From contig CAZPBY010000008.1 in NCBI GenBank assembly GCA_964584785.1, positions 1 through 64,000 on the forward strand: a stretch of 64,000 nt of DNA, given 5' to 3'. The notes beneath the pieces were generated by a model that was given only the letters and a program-made list of their open reading frames with translations, was not told the origin of the DNA and did no database searches. Of the stretch, positions 1-8,243 are shown piece by piece. Position 1 is the first letter of the stretch, and every line of letters starts with the position of its first letter. Both the position numbers and the translations under genes were made by a program. The stretch is from JAHFTY01 sp964584785 (lineage in GTDB: Bacteria > Acidobacteriota > Terriglobia > 20CM-2-55-15).

Positions 1-75
1 CCGAAGATCTTTACTACTGGATTGTTTCAATTACGGAACTTTGACGGGGCCCTGATCGGGACGATTGCATTTCAG

Positions 76-158
76 GTTTGAGATTGGAGGTCCCAACATT
101 TGAGATATCCAGACGGCGCTTCTGAATACGCCAAACGTTGGGATGCGCGATCTCAAAC
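76..158. repeat. Family A palindromic repeat, copy 1
   Basis: This is an imperfect inverted repeat with two paired blocks per arm. GTTTGAGAT at 76-84 pairs with ATCTCAAAC at 150-158, and TCCCAAC at 91-97 pairs with GTTGGGA at 137-143. The unpaired centre contains CTTCTGAATACG, which recurs at 20085 in copy 2. It lies 34 bases past the stop of the NHL-repeat gene, where it could help end transcription. Copy 2 sits upstream of genes, so a simple terminator role does not explain both. The rest of bases 1-192 holds nothing I recognise. Confidence 0.75.
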
Positions 159-192
159 GTGAGATGCAAACAACCGGATGATGACCTTCACG

Positions 193-3100
193 TTACTGGA
201 TTATTCCGTTCCAGCCCGTTCCGTTTTGCGAGAAAAACCGGATTTGCCCGGAGGGTGCCTGACCAGGCTGCCCGCTGAACAAGATGAACTCCGTGGTGTA
301 GCCGGCTCCGTCGACAATTTGCGGAAAATAAATTGCGCCGGCGCTCGTCGACGCTTCGTTTGAGGGCGCGAGCGTTGTCGTCAGATACTCCCCGCGTTCG
401 TTGTAGCGGCCGCGCAATCCGATCACGGAAATTTGAGCAGTGCTCGAGATCCTGACCAGCCCTCGGAATGTTGCCGGCAACGAGCTGAGACCCTGGATCC
501 CACTGAGGAATCCTGAAAACTCTCCGGAGGCCAGTAGCGTCAACGTTCCGGTCAAACCAGTCGATGAGCCGTCCAGCTTAGTCACCTCGAATGTGACGTT
601 CGCCGAACTCGATGATCCGTTCGCAATGGCGAACCCTGTCAGGGTCGAACCGATACCACCACTGCCGGGCGCAGTATCGACATACATCCGAAAAGCCGTA
701 CCGGTAGGATTCGCCGGGACACTCGCCTCTGTGATCGTCACGTTATTGTTTCGATACGAGAAGACGGTCAAGGCCGATGGTGTTGCGGTGCCAGACCCGG
801 GAGTGACGCGCACCGAACCCGTCGAAGGTACGGCGGCCCCGGCCGTTTGAAACTTCTGCGACGATCGTGGAGGTATCGAGTAATTGAAAACAGAATTCGT
901 TTGCGTGCCGACGGTAACCGCTATCGGTGATCCCGTGGTACTCACAAACTGGATCGTACCGCTGAGAGCCGTATCGCCCGGGTTCACGAGGATGATCTGG
1001 CTGGTCCAGCCGGCGCCATCATAGAAATAAGCCATGATGATCGGGCCGGCCGAAAGCGTGGCGTTAAGGTCCGTGATCGGAAGGCTCGTCGTGATGAACT
1101 CCGAGCGTTCATTCGTGAGTCCACGCAGTGCAACCGCGGCGACCGGCACGTTCGATGAAAACGTGAAGGTTCCGTTGGCGTTGGTACCTCCGTTGAAGGT
1201 CGTCCCATTCAGGTACGCCGCAATCTGTCCGCCTGCGGGGATCGGCAGCGAGCTGGCCGCGGAGCTTGTACCGGTCAGGTCCGTGAAGTAGTACGTGATC
1301 GTCGCCGTTTGGTTATTGGGATTGGCGATGGCGATGCCTGAATTCACCCGTGTGCTGGTCTCGACGTACATTCGGCCGGACCGGATGACAGGTGTTCCAG
1401 GCACGCCTACTTCCGTCACCAGGGTGTTGTTCTGGCGGTAGCCATAGATCGCAACGCCCGACGGTGATGCCGCGCCGGTGCCCGGTTCCGCGCCGGCGAA
1501 ACCCTGAGCCACGGTCGGAAACTGTCCAAGACTTCTTAAAGACAAAGCCCCGCGATCGGTGATCGAGTACGTCGTCTGGTTGGCGTAGGTCAGCTTTCGC
1601 ACACGAGAGTTGTAGGTGTCACCGACAAAAACGTTGCCCACCTTGTCAAACGCGACTCCCTGAGGCGTGTTGAGCTGGGCGGAAGTCGCCGGACCGCCGT
1701 CACCGCTGAAGCCGAATTCTCCGGTGCCCGCGATCGTGGTCATCAATCCGGACGTCACCTTTCGAATGCGACTGTTGTACTGATCGGCAATCAGGAGATT
1801 GCCCGCAGCGTCTGCCGCGACGTCGATCGGGTAGCCTAATTTGGCGGACGTGGCCTGACCGCCGTCGCCGCTGAATCCAAACGCCCCGTTGCCCGCAACG
1901 GTACTGATCACTCCGGCCGCTGTAACTTTACGGACGCGCATATTGTTGGAGTCGACGAAATAAAGATTGCCCGAACCATCCAAAGTGAGCCCGTAAGGCG
2001 ATGCCAGTTTCGCCGCCGTCGCCGGACCGCCGTCGCCCGCAAAACCGAATTCTCCCGTGCCCGCGAAAACTCGAATGATGCCGTCGGTTCCGACCTTCCT
2101 TATCTGGTTATTGCCGGTATCGGCGATGTAGAGATTGCCTGCAGCATCAACGGTCACACCCGCCGGAAATCCGATCGAAGCCGCGGTGGCCGGACCGCCG
2201 TTGCCGGAGATTCCTCCGAACCCATAAAGGCCATTACCCGCAACCGTCGAGATGATGCCCGCGGGCGTCACTTTGCGAATTCGGTTGTTGCCGGAATCGG
2301 CGATAAAAACATTGCCGCTGACATCGACAGCTACGCGGTAAGGATTCGAGAGCTGTGCGGATGTCGCGAGGCCGCCATCTCCGCTGTCGCCGTACGAGCC
2401 GTTGCCCGCGATGGTCGTAATGACTCCTGCCGGCGTGACTTTCCGAACACGGTTGTTCCCGGAGTCGGCAATGATGAGATTGCCGAGTGAATCGAAAACC
2501 AAACCCTGGGGCTGACTGACCTGCGCGAGCACGGCCGGACCGCCATCGCCCTTGAAACCTCCGCCTTCACCGGCAGAGCTCACAAAAGTCAGGACCCCTC
2601 CGTTGATTCCTGGAAGAGTATTTCGCAGCTCCAGCCACTCTTGAATGTCAGGACCGACAAAGGCGAGAGACAGCACATGAATGAATGCTTCAACGTCGCC
2701 CGCCACCGCGAAAGTCCCGTCACCCACGGCGGTTGTGATCACACCCGACACCACTTTCCGGACACGCGCGTTGCCGGTATCCGCGACGAATACGGTGCCT
2801 GCCGAGTCGACCGCAACTCCGAACGGATAGTGAAGAGTGGCCGACGTCGCGGCACCGCCGTCGCCAAGGATTCCCGTCCCCGGACCGGCCACGGTGGTGA
2901 TCGTGCCCGCTGTTACTTTCCGGATCCTCGAGTTACCGCTCTCGGCGATGTACAGACTCCCATCGCCTGCTACTGCGATACTGGCCGCTCCGAAAAGCTG
3001 CGCGGAAATTGCCGGACCAGTATCGCCGAGACCATTGGTGCCGCCGCCTGCGAAAGTGGAAATGACGCCGGCCGGAGTCACTCTGCGGACGCGCGATAAG

Positions 3101-4830
3101 ACCGAGCCATTCGACTCGATGCCCGCGAGATCGCTGAAGTCGGCGATGTAAACGTTACCGTTCGCATCGAGAGCCAAACCGCTCGGTGATCCGAGTTGTG
3201 CCGCCGCAGCCTGACCGCCGTCGCCCAGGCCAACTGTTCCACCACCTGCGAACGTCGAGATGACACCTGCGGCGGTCACCTTGCGTACTCGAGCGTTGTA
3301 GGTATCGGCTATAAGAAGGTTCCCTGCCGCATCCAGAGCAACGCCAAACGGGAAGCTTAGCTGAGCTGCGGTCGCAGGGCCTCCATCGCCGTTGAACCCG
3401 GCGTTGCCGGTTCCTGCGACTGTGTTGATCACTCCATTGGGCGCGATTTTCCTGATGCGGTTGTTTGCGGTATCGGCGATGTAGAGATTGCCGGCACTGT
3501 CGCGAGCCAATCCTGTGGGGTAATAGAGTTCCGCCTGATCTGCAGATCCGCCGTCGCCGATCGAGCCGCTGGCTCCCGTGCCGGCCACAAGGCTCCGCGA
3601 ACCATTCGCGAGAACGCGGTAAACTCTGTTCTGATCGGGAAGCGAATAGTAAGCACCGCCGGCGCCGTCGGAGACCACAAAGGCCGGATAGTCCCCGTCG
3701 CCAGGGAATCCCGAGGCGCCGTTGCCGGCGACCGTGCTGATCGCGCCATCCGCTGAGATCCTGCGAACGCGCGCATTGCCGATGTCGGCGACAAGCATGT
3801 TGCCCGCACCATCCACCGAAATACTCACGGGATAGTTCAGCCGGGACTGACCGGCCGGCCCGCCATCTCCGCGGAAACCCGCACTGCCGTCGCCGGCAAT
3901 GGTGGTGATCACTCCTGACGTCGTAACCTTACGAATCCGCGACGTGACCGCATCGGGAATGAGGAGATTGCCGTTGGCGTCGAAGGTGATGCCGGACGGA
4001 TAGTGAAGAGCCGCCGCCGTCGCGGTTCCACCATCACCTAATCCGCCGGTGCCTCCGCCCGCAACGGTGTCGATTCGGCCGCCTGCCGTGACTCTGCGAA
4101 CGCGGGAGTTGAATGAGTCCGCGATGTAAACGTTGCCGGCAGCGTCCAAAGCCACGCCGATCGGATAATAAAGCTGAGCGGATGCCGCCGCGCCTCCGTC
4201 ACCGCTGAAGCCGCGCGTTCCGGCGCCTGCAAACGTGGTAATCACCCCTCCGGTCACCTTTCGGATACGCGAATTCCGGGCATCGGCGATGTAGATCGTT
4301 CCAGCGGCGTCGACAGTCACCGCGATCGGAGTGTCGAGCTTCGCGTTCGTTGCCGCTCCGAAGTCTCCGCTGAAACCGTCGGTTCCGCTGCCTGCCACCG
4401 TGCTGATCACTCCGTCCGGCGTTATCTTCCGAATGACGTGATTTCCTGTATCCGCAACGAAAAGAGTGCCTAATGCGTCGCGCGCAAGTCCGGTTGGACG
4501 GTTAAGCTGCGCCGAAATCGCCGGACTGTTGTTGCCGGAGTAGCCTTCGACTCCGGTTCCCGCCACAATACTCAACGTGCCGTCCGCCGCTATCCTGTAA
4601 ATCTTGTTGTGGCCCGCACTGGACAAGTAGAAGCCTCCGCTGCCATCGGAAACCGCAGATGCCGGCAAATCGAAGTTCTGCGACGACGCCGGCTGCCCCG
4701 AAACGGGCAGGGGGATTCCGACATATGTCGAGATCGTCGGGACCTGCGAGAAACCGGTCCAACTGAACATGACTAACACCGCAGGTAAAGCCATCCTGCA
4801 AGATACGCTGCGCAATCGTTTGTAATTCAT
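193..4830 (-). CDS. Secreted NHL-repeat beta-propeller protein with tandem C-terminal modules
   Basis: The 1,545-residue product has a signal peptide ending near residue 29 (hydrophobic stretch, then GFSQ). About 20 NHL-type repeats follow (pattern GDGGPATxAxL...P.GVAxDxxGNxYIADxxNxRIRKV...I.TVAGxG), up to about residue 1,130. The array looks internally duplicated: a header module of the type SDGxGGxYxS...NxxYR occurs near residue 60 and again near residue 380. A non-NHL insertion of about 45 residues interrupts it at nt 2570-2710. The C-terminus holds two related modules of about 200 residues, each with RMYV, GIAIAN and NERxEYxTT-like motifs. NHL propellers usually bind proteins, glycans or RNA; no catalytic site is visible. 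The ATG abuts the stop of the lptC-like gene directly, so the two are probably co-transcribed. Its ligand is unknown. Confidence 0.85.
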   Translation of the reverse strand: MNYKRLRSVSCRMALPAVLVMFSWTGFSQVPTISTYVGIPLPVSGQPASSQNFDLPASAVSDGSGGFYLSSAGHNKIYRIAADGTLSIVAGTGVEGYSGNNSPAISAQLNRPTGLARDALGTLFVADTGNHVIRKITPDGVISTVAGSGTDGFSGDFGAATNAKLDTPIAVTVDAAGTIYIADARNSRIRKVTGGVITTFAGAGTRGFSGDGGAAASAQLYYPIGVALDAAGNVYIADSFNSRVRRVTAGGRIDTVAGGGTGGLGDGGTATAAALHYPSGITFDANGNLLIPDAVTSRIRKVTTSGVITTIAGDGSAGFRGDGGPAGQSRLNYPVSISVDGAGNMLVADIGNARVRRISADGAISTVAGNGASGFPGDGDYPAFVVSDGAGGAYYSLPDQNRVYRVLANGSRSLVAGTGASGSIGDGGSADQAELYYPTGLARDSAGNLYIADTANNRIRKIAPNGVINTVAGTGNAGFNGDGGPATAAQLSFPFGVALDAAGNLLIADTYNARVRKVTAAGVISTFAGGGTVGLGDGGQAAAAQLGSPSGLALDANGNVYIADFSDLAGIESNGSVLSRVRRVTPAGVISTFAGGGTNGLGDTGPAISAQLFGAASIAVAGDGSLYIAESGNSRIRKVTAGTITTVAGPGTGILGDGGAATSATLHYPFGVAVDSAGTVFVADTGNARVRKVVSGVITTAVGDGTFAVAGDVEAFIHVLSLAFVGPDIQEWLELRNTLPGINGGVLTFVSSAGEGGGFKGDGGPAVLAQVSQPQGLVFDSLGNLIIADSGNNRVRKVTPAGVITTIAGNGSYGDSGDGGLATSAQLSNPYRVAVDVSGNVFIADSGNNRIRKVTPAGIISTVAGNGLYGFGGISGNGGPATAASIGFPAGVTVDAAGNLYIADTGNNQIRKVGTDGIIRVFAGTGEFGFAGDGGPATAAKLASPYGLTLDGSGNLYFVDSNNMRVRKVTAAGVISTVAGNGAFGFSGDGGQATSAKLGYPIDVAADAAGNLLIADQYNSRIRKVTSGLMTTIAGTGEFGFSGDGGPATSAQLNTPQGVAFDKVGNVFVGDTYNSRVRKLTYANQTTYSITDRGALSLRSLGQFPTVAQGFAGAEPGTGAASPSGVAIYGYRQNNTLVTEVGVPGTPVIRSGRMYVETSTRVNSGIAIANPNNQTATITYYFTDLTGTSSAASSLPIPAGGQIAAYLNGTTFNGGTNANGTFTFSSNVPVAAVALRGLTNERSEFITTSLPITDLNATLSAGPIIMAYFYDGAGWTSQIILVNPGDTALSGTIQFVSTTGSPIAVTVGTQTNSVFNYSIPPRSSQKFQTAGAAVPSTGSVRVTPGSGTATPSALTVFSYRNNNVTITEASVPANPTGTAFRMYVDTAPGSGGIGSTLTGFAIANGSSSSANVTFEVTKLDGSSTGLTGTLTLLASGEFSGFLSGIQGLSSLPATFRGLVRISSTAQISVIGLRGRYNERGEYLTTTLAPSNEASTSAGAIYFPQIVDGAGYTTEFILFSGQPGQAPSGQIRFFSQNGTGWNGIIQ

Positions 4831-6537
4831 TTACGGCTCCTTCGTATTGAGGACCCTTACACCATTTGAATTGATTTCCAGGCGAGCTCCTCGAAACGCT
4901 CGATTCTGTTCATCGCGGACTTGCGCGTTGCCGGAAAGCAGCACCGAATCCGTCGCCATGTCATACACTGCTCTTTGAGAGGTACCCCGCAGTTTCCCCC
5001 AGGACGACTGAATCGAACCTTCCGCAAGGAAGCGTTGCCTCTGTTCCTGGCCGGAAACCTGAATGCGATCCGCACTCATCCGAAAATCTCCGCGCGAAAA
5101 CTGGACGTTTCCGATATACGACATGGCTCCCAGCCGACCCTGTGCCCGGGCCGCCCTAATTGAAAAAGGATGTTCCGAATTGCTCGCCGACACAATCACG
5201 CCTTCGTTCGCGATGATCGAGTTCTCCTTCAAGCGCAAAATAATCCGCGCCGCTTCAACGCGCCTTCGAGCGTCTTCAACGGATGCGCTCCCTCCGATCG
5301 CCAGAACGTTGCCGGCCGGTTCGAACCGAGCGTTCTCCGCTCGTCCGCGCTGTCCTGCGGTCTGAAACTGAACGTTCCCCGACTGAACCAACTCGCGAAG
5401 ACGATTGGTCCGGCCATCGAAGCTCGCCTCTGTGCGATCGGCCGAACTCTGACGCGACCCGTCCTTCAGGCTAGCGCGATCGGTCGATTCGAACACGATC
5501 GAGTCGCCTTGCCGGATCGCGAACCGTGTTCCCTCGATTACGGATTCGCCGGCTTTGAAAACAGAACTGCCGGCCGTTTCAACGAGACCGGACGTCACGG
5601 TGCGGATTTGATCCGAGCTGAGGGTCAGATCCGGGCCCAGCATCATGAGCGAGCGAGTTCGCGCTGAGAGCGAAGCGAATTGGCCGTTGGCATCGAACAC
5701 GGCGTCGATATCGGCCCCCGTGAGTTTTCTTGCGCGTCCGGTGAACTCCTGCACCTCCGCGTTTCCGCGAGCGTTGACCTGGCGCACGACACCGGCACCG
5801 GACATCGCAATGTCGACCGCGTCACCTCGGAACTTCCATAAAGGCGAGCCCGTCGGGTCAAGCGCTCTGCCACTGTCTTCGGCATTGCGATCGCCGGAAC
5901 GGACACCCCGGTCGGTGCGGTGGATCGTTGCCGTCGGAGTGTGAATCAGAACGCCGCCCGCGTTTATCGTGACGTTGCCGTCAAGTTTCAACCGGTCCGA
6001 GTCCAGATCGTATTTGAGATTGTTGCTGTCGGCCGTTACCGATGCCGCTTGGGTCATGTGGGTTCGTTGTGGTGAAAAGACAGTGTGCAGGCGGCTGTCA
6101 TATCGTAGTTCGGCAGACTGCCCTCGAAAGCCATCGAATCGGAAATCGACATCGCCTTCACATCGCATGTCGGACGTCTCAAGATCAACGACGCAGGACC
6201 TGCTGCGAATCCGGCTCGCACTCTCATCCGACGATGACGCGATCGTGATTTCAACCTCGTCTAATCGATTTTCATTATTCTTGAATACCAGACTCGACCG
6301 GGCATGAACCGTGAGAACCGTTCTCCCCTCTTCCATTCGCGAAAATGTGTAGCCGCCATCGGCGCGTGCCTTCAGAGTGTCCGGAAGCGGACTCACGGTA
6401 GTCTCGGAACCGGATGTCGCGGCGCGGCGCGACGCATAATTGAAAAAAGCAACGACGAGCAGGACGGACACGAAGACAGGAAGCCCCATTCGGAGCAAAC
6501 GCGTTACGAGGTAAGCGAATGGCCGCGGGAATTGCAT
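4831..6537 (-). CDS. LptC-LptA (OstA)-like lipopolysaccharide export fusion
   Basis: The 568-residue protein has one membrane segment at about residues 17-33 (LPVFVSVLLVVAFFNYA). An LptC-like beta region follows (GYTFSRMEEGRTVLTVHA, then a DVEI-like strand and mention of RCEGDVDF). Then come OstA/LptA-type repeats (LDGNVTINAGG, LVQSGNVQF, YIGNVQFSRGDFRMSADRI, LLSGNAQVRDEQNRAFRGARLEI). LptC and LptA are normally separate proteins that carry LPS across the periplasm, so this appears to be a membrane-tethered bridge made as one chain. No other lpt genes are nearby. It precedes the NHL-repeat gene with zero spacing. A TATAAT lies 11 bases before the ATG, giving a very short leader. The family call is by motif pattern; the fusion could also be a distinct LptC-like family. 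Confidence 0.72.
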   Translation of the reverse strand: MQFPRPFAYLVTRLLRMGLPVFVSVLLVVAFFNYASRRAATSGSETTVSPLPDTLKARADGGYTFSRMEEGRTVLTVHARSSLVFKNNENRLDEVEITIASSSDESASRIRSRSCVVDLETSDMRCEGDVDFRFDGFRGQSAELRYDSRLHTVFSPQRTHMTQAASVTADSNNLKYDLDSDRLKLDGNVTINAGGVLIHTPTATIHRTDRGVRSGDRNAEDSGRALDPTGSPLWKFRGDAVDIAMSGAGVVRQVNARGNAEVQEFTGRARKLTGADIDAVFDANGQFASLSARTRSLMMLGPDLTLSSDQIRTVTSGLVETAGSSVFKAGESVIEGTRFAIRQGDSIVFESTDRASLKDGSRQSSADRTEASFDGRTNRLRELVQSGNVQFQTAGQRGRAENARFEPAGNVLAIGGSASVEDARRRVEAARIILRLKENSIIANEGVIVSASNSEHPFSIRAARAQGRLGAMSYIGNVQFSRGDFRMSADRIQVSGQEQRQRFLAEGSIQSSWGKLRGTSQRAVYDMATDSVLLSGNAQVRDEQNRAFRGARLEINSNGVRVLNTKEP

Positions 6538-6548
6538 TCGGTCGGCGG

Positions 6549-6554
6549 ATTATA
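6549..6554 (-). promoter_or_regulatory. -10 box of the lptC-like gene
   Basis: TATAAT reads on the minus strand and ends 11 bases upstream of the ATG at 6537. This implies a leader of only about 4-5 nt. No convincing -35 box is seen at 17 nt spacing. Confidence 0.5.
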
Positions 6555-6622
6555 GGTCGGAGCCATAATTCATCTCCACCATATTTTAGGACGCTTTGGA
6601 TGTTTCACCCGTGGACCATTCT

Positions 6623-8223
6623 TCAATGAGACCAGATCTTCTCAACGGTCTCCAGCGTGTCGATGTCGCGAATGGTTTTGTCGGTGCGGATGCGGATAAT
6701 TCGGGGAAAGCGGAGGGCGTAGCCGCTGGCATGACGCACGCTCTTCTGGATTCCGTTGAACGCGACTTCGATCACAACGGAAGGCTCGACCAGGCGGAAT
6801 CTCCCGAAATCCTGAATCGTGTGCTGCTTGAAAAACTTCGTCATGTCAAGGATCTCCCGGTCCGTCAAACCCGAATACGCTTTGCCGATGTTGAGCAGCT
6901 TGCCTTCATGCTGCACCGCGAATGTGTAGTCGGAAAGAACGTCGCGGCGGCGGCCGTGACCAAACTCAACACCCGTCACGGCGACGTCGAGCGTGGCGAG
7001 AGCTTTCTTCCATTTGAGCCAGCTCATGCCTCGCTTGCCGGGAGCGTATGTCGAGTCGGCCGCTTTCAGCATCAATCCTTCATTACGCCGGGCTTCGGCT
7101 TCGGCGAAAAAGGATTCCAGCGGCACACGTTCACGGATCAGTTGAAACGGCGCAACAGTCAGGCCGGACGGCCATTCGACCGTTTCGATCACGCTCTTTC
7201 TTTTGCTGAGCGGCTCGTCGATCAGCGTGCGGCCATCGGCGACCAGCACATCAAAAACCATGAGACCGACCGGAATCTCTTCGATCAGCGACCGCGGCGG
7301 TTTCTTTCGGCCGAGGCGCTTCTGCAGAAGAGAGAACGACAGGATCCGTCCGTCCTTCCACGCCACAACTTCGCCGTCAAGGATCAGTGACCGGTTCAGT
7401 GTTTGAGCAGCCTCGATGATTTCCGGGAACTGATGCGACACGTCATCCAACGTGCGGGAATGTGGGCCTGACCCCGGTGGTTCGGTATGAATCTGGCCGC
7501 GAATCCCGTGGTATTGTTCCTCGACGAAAACCGGTTTCTTCGCAAAATTCCCGACGATCCCGTCTTCGCTTTCCGCCGGTGTGGCAAGCATGAACTCACG
7601 GGCCGAAACAGGCGCAACGACACATGACCGAGACGTCCGTGACGCGCAAGCACCGCGGTTTCCCCAATGTCGCCCAGCGCCATGTTCGTTCGGCGAACAT
7701 CATCCGGCGTCCGATCGAAAGCTTTGGCGATCGCTTCTTCGACGGTGTTTTCCTTCAAGCCGATACGCAGGTCGCTCGTGATCATCTTGCTCACGTACTT
7801 CGCTTCGATGGGAGTGAGGACACGAAGAAGATCCGTGACGAGCGCCGTCTTTTCAGCATTGTTCGAAACGCCGACAAGCTCTTCAAGACGGACAAGCAAC
7901 TGGGCCGGAGTCAAATGGGACTCGGGATTCGGCGGCAGCAGTCGCTCGGCAACCTCGCCCAGATCGCCACGTTCGAGATAAGCGTCATGCATCGCGTCAT
8001 CGGACGCACCGGAGATTTCCCGGATCGCCTTTCCGAGCGCGGACCATCCCACGTTGAGCGTTCGGGCATCGTAAAGCGCAAATGGGCGGCCGGTGAGGAA
8101 TGTGGCAGCAGCTTTCAGATCGTCATCCGGGATGCCTCGAAAATATGCAGCCAGAATATCGATCTTCTTCAGCTTGGATGTCGTCGCTGCAATCGCCTCT
8201 GCCGTTTCCGCAAACGATCGCAT
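6623..8223 (-). pseudogene. ATP-dependent DNA ligase, frameshifted and with a lost active-site lysine
   Basis: The N-terminal part (8223 to about 7595) carries the ligase DNA-binding domain. The downstream frame (about 7593 to 6623) carries the nucleotidyltransferase and OB domains, including SRTLDDVSHQFPEI, LMVFDVLVADGR, EGLMLKA, YAPGKRG and WLKWKK. The halves meet at LFRPV / MLA in different frames, consistent with loss of one base near 7590-7596. Motif I, normally EEKYDGIR, reads EEQYHGIR (about 7508-7531). The AMP-accepting Lys is Gln (CAA) and the following Asp is His (CAC). With both lesions the gene cannot make a standard ligase. Because the rest is well conserved, inactivation looks recent. 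A deliberate noncatalytic product is less likely, and a sequencing error explains the frameshift but not the two substitutions. Confidence 0.8.
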
Positions 8224-8243
8224 GACGCGTCATCGCCGCACAG

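Noticed and set aside
1550..4600. Regular repeats considered as a CRISPR-like or satellite array
   Set aside because: The periodicity is the coding pattern of NHL repeats in one continuous frame. Units differ in sequence and there are no spacers.
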